Source: JAKFYM01 sp964416595
GTDB lineage: Bacteria > Bdellovibrionota > UBA1018 > CAIPTA01
DNA: 64,000 nucleotides
NCBI GenBank assembly: GCA_964416595.1
Contig: CAYQES010000015.1
Coordinates: 4,954-68,953 of the forward strand
Direction of reading: 5' to 3'
Under the pieces are notes generated by a model. That model did no database searches and was not told the origin of the DNA. It saw nothing but the letters and a program-made list of their open reading frames with translations. The position numbers and the translations under genes are program-made. The first letter of the stretch is position 1. Each line of letters opens with the position of its first letter. Positions 33,849 through 41,361 of the stretch are shown in pieces.

Positions 33849-34322
33849 ATGAAACAATACTCTTTGTTCAAAATCCCTCTGCCCGTGCATGGCGGAGAAT
33901 TATCCCTAGGTAAAAGAAAAACAAGACGCGTTCTTTCAAACAAAAAGCCGATTCACTTGAATCTAAAAGCCAATCGAAATGTGCTTTATAAAAATAAAGC
34001 TTTCATTCAAGCCACTACCCACCATTTAAGCAAAAAGTACGACGTAAAAATTTACGATCTTGTCATAAATTACGACCATATTCACAAGGTCATAAAAATT
34101 GAGGATCGTAGAACCTATTTAGCTTTCATCCGCGCTCTCACAGGTATACTGGCCAAGAAAATCGGCAAAGGTTTATGGAAATTTATTCCGTTCACCCGTG
34201 TAGCCAATTGGGGCAAAGATTATCGAGGTCTCCTCAGATACTTACAGCAAAATCGCGAAGAGATCAGCGGGCAAAGGGCCTATAAACCGAGGAAGGATTG
34301 GTACAAAAGACGAAAGCCTTAA
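33849..34322 (+). CDS. REP-associated tyrosine transposase-like protein (Y1/HUH family)
   Basis: A 157-residue single-domain HUH-type protein related to TnpA of IS200 and to RAYTs. The metal-binding pair is DHIH (His77 and His79), and a later helix holds the likely nucleophile Tyr131 in RYLQQN. The N-terminus KQYSLFKIPLPVHGGELSL and the Arg/Lys-rich tail are typical of the RAYT branch. The ATG at 33849 fits homologs; an ATG six codons earlier is possible, and neither has a clear ribosome-binding site. RAYTs are usually domesticated single-copy genes that mobilise REP palindromes. No convincing REP is flanking it. It is AT-richer than its surroundings. Confidence 0.75.
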   Translation: MKQYSLFKIPLPVHGGELSLGKRKTRRVLSNKKPIHLNLKANRNVLYKNKAFIQATTHHLSKKYDVKIYDLVINYDHIHKVIKIEDRRTYLAFIRALTGILAKKIGKGLWKFIPFTRVANWGKDYRGLLRYLQQNREEISGQRAYKPRKDWYKRRKP

Positions 34323-34416
34323 ACTGCTGCGATAGCTCCAGCGTAAAGCAAAAAATTCAGAGAGAGCGCATTTGATTTTGAAGAGTCTCTTGCCGAGGTC
34401 ACAGCAAACAGGATAT

Positions 34417-34800
34417 CTACTTCGTTATCACCTGCACCACATCTCCCACCATCACATTGGTGTAAGATCCCACGGGCGTGGAGGCAGCAGGTTGCATTTC
34501 TAATACGCGGGCCACGGCAATATCGCTATCGGCGTGGATCACTTTAAGGCGCGCGATCTTGAAAGAAATATTGCGGCCGATCTTTTGGTTGATTTCATCC
34601 ACCGTAGTGAGGGCGCGGAAAACGTCTAACTGGGATCCGATCTTGATGCCTTGGCTTGTGCCTATATTCACGTACACATCCCGGGCGGGGATTTCGCTAT
34701 CGCTCATGGCGAAATCAGTTCGTACGCCGAACACTTGAAAATCAGCGAAGGAAGTGGTGGGTACGGCCAAAAGACACAAAATGAAAGTTAGTATTCTCAT
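34417..34800 (-). CDS. Exported protein with an FlgT C-terminal-like domain
   Basis: From the ATG at 34800 (GAGAAG upstream) the 127 residues begin with a signal peptide (MRILTFILCLLAVPTTSFA). The rest is a beta barrel-like domain: VYVNIGTSQGIKIGSQLDVFR, then a helix, IARLKVIHADSDIAVARVLEM and VMVGDVVQVITK. That pattern (G-x-x-x-G-I/V-x-x-G-x-x-L-x-V-x-R) matches the C-terminal domain of flagellar FlgT and related surface proteins. It lies 81 bases downstream of the HD-GYP gene on the same strand. No flagellar gene is in the window, so the role is open. Confidence 0.65.
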   Translation of the reverse strand: MRILTFILCLLAVPTTSFADFQVFGVRTDFAMSDSEIPARDVYVNIGTSQGIKIGSQLDVFRALTTVDEINQKIGRNISFKIARLKVIHADSDIAVARVLEMQPAASTPVGSYTNVMVGDVVQVITK

Positions 34801-34881
34801 GTGTATCTTCTCGGAGAGAGGGAAGGGGAAGTTTAAGAGAATTTTCACGGGCGCCAAAGCTCTACACGGTAACAAACTAAC

Positions 34882-35925
34882 TCAGTCTAATTTACCGCCA
34901 TAGATCATCACAAGCTCAGCGAAGAGCTGTTTGTCCACCTTATGCATCATCGCGCTCTGGATGAGTTTAAAGGCTTCAAAAGGAGTTTTGGCTTTGGAAT
35001 AAGTGCGATCTGTCGTTAACGCATTAAAGATATCCGCGAGGGTTACGATTTTGGCAAACACAGAGATTTGGTTGTCCGTGAGGCCGTGGGGGTAGCCGCC
35101 GCCGGAGTTCTCTTCGTGGTGGTGGAGGATGCCGAGCTTGGCGCGTTGAGAAACGTCCCGATTGTCTTTCAATAGCTCATAGCCCCAGCTGCTGTGCTGG
35201 CGCATTTCTTCCCACTCTTGTTTATCCAAAGGTCCTGGTTTGTTGATCACTTCCGGGCGCACTCGGGTTTTGCCGATGTCGTGGAGGAGGCCTGCGATGC
35301 CAAGATCCATGAGATCCGTTTCGCTCACGATCTTGAGCCGTTTTCCTAAAGCAATCGAGTTCAAACCCACGCCCACAGAGTGCTGGTAGGTGTAAGGATC
35401 GTGAGAAGAGAGGCGAATTAGATGGTAGAAGGCTTTCGGATCCCGCACGAGCACGTTCACGAAGCCAGAAACCACCCTCATTCCTTTACGGATATTTTCA
35501 GGGCTTGGATCCTGGAATAATTCTTCGGTGATGCGCACGGCCGCGGAGCGCATGAGGCCAACTTGGGCCTCCATGCTCACTTGGGATTGGGGCGTGCTGG
35601 TTACCAGGAAGGTTTCTAGATATTGGCGAATGGTGGCAGAATCGTGCCGTTCTAAATAAATTTTATCAATACCAGCATCCAGGAGGCTCTGAATTTCGAA
35701 GGCCGTAAAGGGAGCTTGGTGCTCTCGGAACATGCGATAGCGCTTGCCGCGCTTTACGAAGAAGGAAACCGAAGGCACAGAATCTGGACGGATCAAATGC
35801 AAGCGTAAGGCGATATAAGGCTCTTTATTGGCCGGATCCAGCTCCTGGAAAAATTCGTTCAAAGAGCGGCTAACGGCGTCCTCGCCTGCGATCGGATTAG
35901 TTTGTATTTTTTCGGCTGCACCCAT
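34882..35925 (-). CDS. HD-GYP domain protein (cyclic-di-GMP phosphodiesterase-like)
   Basis: A 347-residue cytoplasmic protein. The N-terminal domain (residues 1-150; FFVKRGKRYRMFREHQAPFT and GIDKIYLE) resembles the DUF3391-type partner often found with HD-GYP. The HD-GYP domain carries LLHDIGKTRV (HD), the MRQHSSWGYELL His, ILHHHEENSGGGYPHGL (HHE and GYP) and LADIFNALTTDRTY. The usual HHE-x-x-DG-x-GYP has Ser in place of the Asp here. The metal ligands otherwise look complete, so activity is plausible but altered specificity cannot be excluded. It is divergent from a sigma-54-controlled gene, sharing the 290-base gap. Confidence 0.85.
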   Translation of the reverse strand: MGAAEKIQTNPIAGEDAVSRSLNEFFQELDPANKEPYIALRLHLIRPDSVPSVSFFVKRGKRYRMFREHQAPFTAFEIQSLLDAGIDKIYLERHDSATIRQYLETFLVTSTPQSQVSMEAQVGLMRSAAVRITEELFQDPSPENIRKGMRVVSGFVNVLVRDPKAFYHLIRLSSHDPYTYQHSVGVGLNSIALGKRLKIVSETDLMDLGIAGLLHDIGKTRVRPEVINKPGPLDKQEWEEMRQHSSWGYELLKDNRDVSQRAKLGILHHHEENSGGGYPHGLTDNQISVFAKIVTLADIFNALTTDRTYSKAKTPFEAFKLIQSAMMHKVDKQLFAELVMIYGGKLD

Positions 35926-35991
35926 AGGTATTGTCTTTAGTTTTCGGCCGAAATCGCCTTAAACCTTAAGACTTGTGTCCAGAATTCGCCT

Positions 35992-36012
35992 ACTGTCGAA
36001 AAAGTAGACAGT
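35992..36012. promoter_or_regulatory. Candidate enhancer-type palindrome upstream of the sigma-54 promoter
   Basis: ACTGTC (35992-35997) and GACAGT (36007-36012) are a perfect inverted repeat with a 9-base A-rich spacer. It lies about 100 bases upstream of the -24 element of the sigma-54 promoter, the usual distance for an enhancer-binding-protein site. The left part is nearly repeated at 38985-39000. Confidence 0.4.
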
Positions 36013-36108
36013 TCCTAACGGCCAACCCTCAAGAGACTGTATCAACCGAGAGATATATTCTCTTTGATTGTTGCAGGGTTAGCGCTAAATCCTAGCCTGT
36101 TAGATAAG

Positions 36109-36124
36109 TGGCACCCTCGTTGCA
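36109..36124 (+). promoter_or_regulatory. Sigma-54 (-24/-12) promoter
   Basis: TGGCAC, five bases, TTGCA: an exact match to the RpoN consensus with the correct 12-base GG-to-GC phasing. Transcription would begin near 36135, about 80 bases before the ATG at 36217. Such promoters need an AAA+ activator bound upstream. Confidence 0.75.
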
Positions 36125-36216
36125 ATTCTCTTTCGTGAAGGTTGTTTTACGGTAGTGAATGGCGGGCTTCACAAAAGCTGCGCCCAGTGGAAAAGATCAC
36201 GTGGAGGAAGTTGTTG

Positions 36217-36573
36217 ATGTCGGCTTATTTGGATAAATCCCAAGGTGTTACTTTTGTTTACTCGAATATCTTCGACCTTTACAAGAAGGCGAAAGATTCT
36301 AAAATCGATGCCCCTTTTGTTGCTGAGCGCTCTCGAGTGATCAAAGCGGGAGAGGCAAAGATTAAAAATTTTCACGCAAAAGAATTAAATGCCCCTGAAG
36401 GCGAGCGGCCCTTTCCCGTGCCCATGGGCGTAAAAGAAGCAGAAGAAAAAGCCAAGCGCCAAAATATGCGGCCTGTGGCGAATTTGCAGAAAAATCTTTC
36501 TGAGCTCACGGATGCTCACGAAAAATTGCGTTTTCTCTTACAAGAATTGGAAGCGCTTACGAAGAAGAAGTAA
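36217..36573 (+). CDS. Small cytoplasmic protein of unknown function under sigma-54 control
   Basis: Start at ATG 36217, with GGAGGAAG placed correctly; the longer in-frame extension overlaps the promoter leader. The 118 residues are highly charged: an N-terminal segment (MSAYLDKSQGVTFVYSNIFDLYKKAKD), a Pro-containing middle (APEGERPFPVPMGV) and a C-terminal helix likely to coil (NLQKNLSELTDAHEKLRFLLQELEALTKKK). There is no signal peptide or membrane segment. I do not recognise the family. The 3' end overlaps the convergent Hsp20-like gene by 17 bases, so antisense interplay is possible. Confidence 0.7.
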   Translation: MSAYLDKSQGVTFVYSNIFDLYKKAKDSKIDAPFVAERSRVIKAGEAKIKNFHAKELNAPEGERPFPVPMGVKEAEEKAKRQNMRPVANLQKNLSELTDAHEKLRFLLQELEALTKKK

Positions 36574-37327
36574 TTTCTTCTTTAGGGGCGGCTCCCGCTT
36601 TGGTTGGCACTCCCTCAGCCGGCACTAAACCGGCTTTGGGGATGTGGATACTCACGATTCCGTCTGCGTATTCACGCTTAATCCCCTTCGCATCAAAAGG
36701 CCCTGGCAGAGTTAAGCTTTCGATCACTGTTTGAAAGCTATTTGTTTTGGTCTGGCGGGCTTGCTCAGCATCTTTCACCTGTTCTTGGAATCTCCTCGCC
36801 AAAGATAATTTAATCGCTTGGCCTTCTCCAGAAATGAAAAGATTCTTGGCCTCATGGGGCGGCAGAGCCACCTTGATGTTGTAGGCATTTTCACTTTCGT
36901 TCAAGGAAGGGTTTAAAGATTTGATGTGGTAAAAAGGATCCTGGGTTTGATCTGTGACCGATTTAATCCGCTCCATGGTGCCCGCCCTGTGATCGGCGAT
37001 CGCCTTAATGGATTCAGCTTCGAGACGTTTAATATCGCTGGCTGTAGCGTCTGCTAGAGCGAGATAGTTCTTCTGGGTGTTTTCATTAAGAGTGCGCACT
37101 CGCTCTGAGTTCAGTTTTTTCACCATCTCCGCTTGGGTTTCGCCGGCTTTAGAAATCGCAACGAGCTCTTTATCCGTTTTTTCTTTGGCCGCGCTTGCTT
37201 CTTTGATGCGATTTCTTTCCGCCATGGCTTTATCTGTTTCCAAGGCGTTTTGCTCGTCTTCCAGTGCTTTTCTCTTTTGGGCTAGTAGCCGGATTTGAGA
37301 TTCGGAAGTTACTTGGTCCACACTCAT
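36557..37327 (-). CDS. Coiled-coil protein with a C-terminal Hsp20/alpha-crystallin-like domain
   Basis: A 256-residue protein. The first 130 residues are an uninterrupted charged coiled coil (QKRKALEDEQNALETDKAMAE and onward). Residues about 145-240 look like an alpha-crystallin domain: YNIKVALPPHEAKNLFISG, a helical insertion rich in Gln/Arg, SLTLPGPFDAKGIKREYADGIVSIHIPK, the last with the A/G-x-L-like core of small heat-shock proteins. Ordinary Hsp20 proteins have a short N-terminal arm, not a long coil. It is preceded 9 bases upstream by a small gene, with which it forms an operon. AGAGGAAA marks the start. Confidence 0.7.
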   Translation of the reverse strand: MSVDQVTSESQIRLLAQKRKALEDEQNALETDKAMAERNRIKEASAAKEKTDKELVAISKAGETQAEMVKKLNSERVRTLNENTQKNYLALADATASDIKRLEAESIKAIADHRAGTMERIKSVTDQTQDPFYHIKSLNPSLNESENAYNIKVALPPHEAKNLFISGEGQAIKLSLARRFQEQVKDAEQARQTKTNSFQTVIESLTLPGPFDAKGIKREYADGIVSIHIPKAGLVPAEGVPTKAGAAPKEEITSSS

Positions 37328-37336
37328 GGTTTTCCT

Positions 37337-37648
37337 CTAATGGCTGAAGCCTTGGTTCTCCTGGGCGGTATTTTGTACGATATTAAAATAGACACTCGCC
37401 ACATCATCGTGGGTGGAAGGGTCGAGTTTTTCGAGAAATGCCTTTTTGCTGCTGATCGTAGGGCATAGGATCATCTGTTCTAGCAGTGATTCTGCTTTTT
37501 CTATTCGGGCATCTCGTTTTTCTTTTTTTCCTAAACGCAGGGCGATGCGCCGGATGGTGTTTTCATCAAATAAGAGATGGTTACCCTGGGCCGATTGCTC
37601 TAGAAGGTATTTCACCTGTTCTAGTTGCTCTTCGTTAACATAGATCAT
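37337..37648 (-). CDS. Small protein of unknown function, operon partner of the Hsp20-like protein
   Basis: A 103-residue, mostly helical cytoplasmic protein (MIYVNEEQLEQVKYLLEQSAQGN, then ENTIRRIALRLGKKEKRDARIEKAESLLEQM). CGGAGG lies just before the ATG. It is the upstream member of a two-gene operon. No motif is recognised. Co-transcription with a coiled-coil chaperone-like protein suggests a client or partner, which is inference. Confidence 0.65.
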   Translation of the reverse strand: MIYVNEEQLEQVKYLLEQSAQGNHLLFDENTIRRIALRLGKKEKRDARIEKAESLLEQMILCPTISSKKAFLEKLDPSTHDDVASVYFNIVQNTAQENQGFSH

Positions 37649-37773
37649 ACGCCTCCGGTGCGTGAAATAGACGGGCCTCCATCCTGGAGACCTCTTTTTT
37701 AAATGTATCGAAGAAAGGTGAGAATCTCAAAATTCTACGTGTTACAATAGTGATGGGGAGGCCTGCACGGAAG

Positions 37774-38646
37774 ATGGGCAAGAAACGCTTTAAATACAGT
37801 GACTTTTGTCAAGGCTGTCGGATACCTCTTACAGCCGACGAGAAAGTTGTGTATGTGGAGGAAAACTCTACCAGGTTTTTTTGCTCGGAAAAGTGCATCC
37901 GCACCTATTACGACCCCATGGGCGAGTTTTACCGCAAAGAAATGATGGAAGTGCGGGATCCCCACGATATTCCCGAAGCCGATTTTGCCGAGTACGAAAG
38001 CTACGCTCCGCTTTGCTTGGCCAATCCTGATGAGATTTGGTCCGATACCACCGAGCACGGCGAGGCCGTTACGTATTTTCTTTCAAATTTCAACAATGAG
38101 GGCGGAAAGTTCACGTATATCGTGATGTGTTTTTGCCTGGAGCTTGAGCCCACCTATATTCTTTTATCGTTTCCTACGCGGGATAAAAAAATGGTGGAAG
38201 AATTTCGCCGGGGTCAGCGGGTAGAAATCCAGGAAGAGGGCGATGTAACCGCCGAGCCCGAAGTGAGCCCCGTGCTCACGGAAGATTTTCTTGCTCGTCA
38301 GGGCAATGCCATTGAAGAAGAGATGTTTAGGCACCGGAGCCCAAGCGATATTCCGAAAAAAGAGTTTGAAGAATTTGCGCATCTCTTGGACCAAACCATC
38401 GAAAGCCCCGATGAGGTGTGGGAGCTCCAGGATGAAGGGGAAAATACTCTGCTCACCTTGATCACCCAGCAAGATGAAAGTTTATTCTATGTGGTGATTT
38501 GTACTTTTGACCAAGACGCCGAAAGCCAGCAGGAAAGCTGGCGGGTGATTTATAACTTTCCTACTAATGATCCGGCTTTGGTGCAACGCTATCGCCGGGG
38601 CGTGATACGGGAAGGCACAGAAGCGAAGGCTTCTTTCCTACACTAA
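37774..38646 (+). CDS. Zinc-finger protein with two tandem homologous domains (PBECR-like)
   Basis: About 290 residues. The N-terminus has a treble-clef/MYM-like CxxC...CxxxC finger (DFCQGCRIPL and FFCSEKCIRTYY). Two copies of a roughly 110-residue domain follow: the first runs RDPHDIPEADFAEYESY, NPDEIW, FTYIVMCF, ILLSFPTRD and VEEFRRGQ; the second RSPSDIPKKEFEEFAHL, SPDEVW, LFYVVICTF, VIYNFPTND and VQRYRRG. The PDEIW/PDEVW box with the later T-x-D/N-type strand recalls the phage barnase-EndoU-like (PBECR) nuclease fold, but I cannot confirm that. Start uncertain: GTG 37750, ATG 37753 or ATG 37774. Confidence 0.6.
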   Translation: MGKKRFKYSDFCQGCRIPLTADEKVVYVEENSTRFFCSEKCIRTYYDPMGEFYRKEMMEVRDPHDIPEADFAEYESYAPLCLANPDEIWSDTTEHGEAVTYFLSNFNNEGGKFTYIVMCFCLELEPTYILLSFPTRDKKMVEEFRRGQRVEIQEEGDVTAEPEVSPVLTEDFLARQGNAIEEEMFRHRSPSDIPKKEFEEFAHLLDQTIESPDEVWELQDEGENTLLTLITQQDESLFYVVICTFDQDAESQQESWRVIYNFPTNDPALVQRYRRGVIREGTEAKASFLH

Positions 38647-38648
38647 AA

Positions 38649-38906
38649 CTAAACCCGCTCTACTTGTTCCGCTTCTTGTTTTACTTCGGTGGCCTCAGTT
38701 TTTGCCACAGTGGTTTTTTCTAAAAGAGGAGCTGCCGCCTTGGGGCTTTCTGCTGCTGGGGCAGGGGCACCCTGGCCGCTCATGCCATCTTTAAAATTCT
38801 TTAAGGTGCGACCAATGCTATGGCCCAAATCGGGCAAGCGCCGGGGGCCAAAAATCAGCAGGATAATGGCTAATACGAGAAGGTGTTCACCAGAAATTCC
38901 GTACAT
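38649..38906 (-). CDS. tatA: Sec-independent translocase TatA/E subunit
   Basis: An 85-residue protein forming the pore part of the twin-arginine translocase. It starts at ATG 38906 with GAGGAG upstream. The signature GEHLLVLAIILLIFGPRRLPDLGHSIGRTLKNFKDG contains the membrane helix, the FGPxxLPxLG hinge and the amphipathic helix. The tail is Ala/Pro/Glu-rich. A longer in-frame start at 38939 lacks a ribosome-binding site. No tatB or tatC lies beside it. Confidence 0.92.
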   Translation of the reverse strand: MYGISGEHLLVLAIILLIFGPRRLPDLGHSIGRTLKNFKDGMSGQGAPAPAAESPKAAAPLLEKTTVAKTEATEVKQEAEQVERV

Positions 38907-38984
38907 AAAGAAACTCCTCTTTTTCTTTTTATAGTCCACTTAGGCAGGAGAGGCAATTGTCCTAGAGAAATAAGGGGTTCTCAA

Positions 38985-39000
38985 ACTGTCTAAAAAGTAG
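38985..39000. repeat. Second copy of the ACTGTC-AAAAAGTAG motif
   Basis: ACTGTC-T-AAAAAGTAG matches 15 of 16 bases of the left half of the palindrome at 35992-36007. It lies between tatA and the membrane-protein gene at 39068 (divergent). The right arm of the palindrome is not conserved here, so it may be a half-site. Confidence 0.35.
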
Positions 39001-39067
39001 TGAAAGGCAGACTGTAGAGCTTTTGTACGACACTGCATTTAGGGAAAAAACTATGAGATAATGGGAT

Positions 39068-39799
39068 ATGGACAAGCATTGGCTGCGCCCCCATTTGCCG
39101 GGGGCCCTGGCCTTCTGGGCCGGCTCAGATCATTATCCTTTTTTCGACGCGCTTCGCCGCAGGCCTTTTCCCCTACCTCTGGATCGGGTGACCAGGGTCT
39201 ACCATTTTCGCTCTTGGAAAAATTTAGATTTCTACGGCATCGAATACTACTCTGAAAGCCGGGAATGTTTTGTGACCTTGCGAAAACTACCCACCCCCTT
39301 ACAGGCGCGGCAAAAAGTGCTGGTTTCGCCAGCTTCCGCTTTGCCACTGTTGCTGAACCATTCTTGGCGGGAGCCCACGGCCTTAGTGCTGCCTTTTGTG
39401 TTGCCCTTTTTTTTGATGCTGATGCTTTCGTTTTTAGGGATTTGGGATGATTACGTTTTGCAGGACCAAGCGGTACTAAACTTTTTTGCTAATCCCGGCT
39501 GCAATGCGGTTTGTGTGGGCAAGGTGCTGCGAATCCATACTCTGGTTGGGTTTCTTTTTTTAGCGCAGCTCTGTTTTTTATTTCTACCTTTATATTTATT
39601 GTTACAGGCGCCGCGCTACCAAAGAGCGCTCAACTACCGCATGATCCAGAGCTATTCGGCCGTTTCTGCTTTTGTGGGTTTAATTATTTTTGTGCAATTG
39701 ATGGCGTTTTTCCCGTTTCGTCAATATGGGCAGTTTGTGAGCTTAGGGTTTACGGCCAAAGTGGAGCGTATACTTTCTCACTTAGATGAAAAAAAGTGA
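39068..39799 (+). CDS. Membrane protein of unknown function
   Basis: A 243-residue protein. The N-terminal 110 residues are soluble with many aromatics (HYPFFDALRRRPFPLPLDRV, YHFRSWKNLDFYGIEYYS). Three or four membrane helices follow (TALVLPFVLPFFLMLMLSFLGIW, LVGFLFLAQLCFLFLPLYLLLQ, VSAFVGLIIFVQLMAFFPF). No family is recognised. The 3' end overlaps lnt by 22 bases on the opposite strand. A GGGAT stretch precedes the ATG. Confidence 0.68.
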   Translation: MDKHWLRPHLPGALAFWAGSDHYPFFDALRRRPFPLPLDRVTRVYHFRSWKNLDFYGIEYYSESRECFVTLRKLPTPLQARQKVLVSPASALPLLLNHSWREPTALVLPFVLPFFLMLMLSFLGIWDDYVLQDQAVLNFFANPGCNAVCVGKVLRIHTLVGFLFLAQLCFLFLPLYLLLQAPRYQRALNYRMIQSYSAVSAFVGLIIFVQLMAFFPFRQYGQFVSLGFTAKVERILSHLDEKK

Positions 39800-41361
39800 T
39801 TTTTTCTTAAAACTAAACAAACAATCACAAATAGTAGATTCAACCATGCGAACCATTCCCCCCAGCGGGTGTAGAGGGTAGGCTTACTTTCCACTAGCTC
39901 TACGGCGAGGGTTTTAGCGGCCTCTTCGTACGGAAGGCTCAAAATTTCTGTTGCCCCCGTGACAGACACCACAGCAGATAGGCCCGTGTTTGTGGCACGC
40001 ACCATGGGGATGCGGTGCTCGATGCTGCGAAGAACAGAAAGCTGCAAATGTTGCCAGGGCTCGAAGGTGTTGCCAAACCAAGAATCCTTCGTGAGGTTTA
40101 CAAATAGACGGGCGCCGTTCTTGGCGTAGCCCCGCATGTATTCAGGCAAAATAGCTTCATAACAGATGTTTACTCCCAAGGGCAGGGCCTGATTTTTAAA
40201 AGAAAAAGGCAAATTCTCGGGGCCCACGCCTCTGCCAAAATCACCCATCATAGGGTTTAGGGATTTTAAGGAAGGGAACCATTCGCCCATGGGGAAGTAT
40301 TCGCCAAAAACTAGCAATACATTTTTACGGTAGACACTTTCCACGCCCTTGGCTCCCAGCAAAATCCCCGCATTATAATCCTTACCTTGGTATTGATCAT
40401 AAGCACCCAACAAAAGCGGCACCTTTAAAGCCGCCACACTAGCCTTTACTAGGTTCGCATATCCATCAGCAACAGGCCCGAGAGATCTTCCCTCCGCAAA
40501 GAAGATGATCGGATAAGAGGTTTCAGGCCATAGGATTAAATCTGGCTTAGGGTTAGCCGTGGCGAGGGTAGTGGTGTGCTCAATCAGCCGATGGATCACG
40601 TGTTCAATGGCGGCGCGGTTTCCCCCCTGCTGCGCGAGCTTCTCAATTTCCTCCATATTGTGTTGCACGATGCCCACATGGAATTTTTCTTTGGGTAAAG
40701 AGGCAAAATACTCTAACTCTTTTTTTCCCCAAAAATGGCAGATGAGCACTAGTAGGGCAGCTGCGCCGAAGCTCAACCAGGCTTTGCTCTTTTCTTTCCG
40801 TATATAGGCGAGAGTTGCGCCCAATAACAGAGGTAAGAAACTTAATAGGCTCACTCCGCCTAGGCTTGCGGCTTGGGCAAGAGAAGGAAAGGCCAAGAGA
40901 GTATTGCCCAAGTGTTCTGGGAAAATCTTTAAAAAGCGGGCGAGGTACTCGAGGGAAGTATAGAGCGCGGCCCAAAAGAGCGGGCGTAAAAATAAGGGCA
41001 TGCGCTCCACGGAAAAACGAACAGCATGGCCCAACACAAAAAAAGCCACCATTTGTGGAGCGGCCACCAGGCTGTACAGCAATAAGAGGCCGATTGCGAG
41101 GGGCAGGGGCATTTGGCCAAAATTCTGGGCCACATACACTATCCAATGGAAGCCACCAATAGCCACCATGGCAGAAAGGAGAAAACCTATAAGCCAAGCT
41201 TGCCGGCGGCTTTGCAAATGGTGAATGGAAAAAATAAGGGCCGGTAGGAATAGGATAGATAGGGCCGGTAAATCAAACTGGGGAAAACACAACACATAAG
41301 CAATGCCTCCCAGAATTGCCCAGATCCAGGATTTATGTGGTAGCCTTAGCTTCATGGACAT
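39778..41361 (-). CDS. lnt: Apolipoprotein N-acyltransferase
   Basis: Adds the third acyl chain to lipoproteins in the inner membrane. Eight or so N-terminal helices (residues 1-200) carry the family features, including a PALIF-type second helix and ARFLKIFPEHLG. The C-terminal nitrilase domain has the catalytic triad: Glu in ILWPETSYP, Lys in VYRKNVLLVFGEYFP and Cys in GVNICYEAILPEY. Its 527 residues are normal. ATG codons at 41361 and 41355 are both possible. The start region overlaps that of the divergent zinc-ribbon gene. Confidence 0.93.
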   Translation of the reverse strand: MSMKLRLPHKSWIWAILGGIAYVLCFPQFDLPALSILFLPALIFSIHHLQSRRQAWLIGFLLSAMVAIGGFHWIVYVAQNFGQMPLPLAIGLLLLYSLVAAPQMVAFFVLGHAVRFSVERMPLFLRPLFWAALYTSLEYLARFLKIFPEHLGNTLLAFPSLAQAASLGGVSLLSFLPLLLGATLAYIRKEKSKAWLSFGAAALLVLICHFWGKKELEYFASLPKEKFHVGIVQHNMEEIEKLAQQGGNRAAIEHVIHRLIEHTTTLATANPKPDLILWPETSYPIIFFAEGRSLGPVADGYANLVKASVAALKVPLLLGAYDQYQGKDYNAGILLGAKGVESVYRKNVLLVFGEYFPMGEWFPSLKSLNPMMGDFGRGVGPENLPFSFKNQALPLGVNICYEAILPEYMRGYAKNGARLFVNLTKDSWFGNTFEPWQHLQLSVLRSIEHRIPMVRATNTGLSAVVSVTGATEILSLPYEEAAKTLAVELVESKPTLYTRWGEWFAWLNLLFVIVCLVLRKNHFFSSK

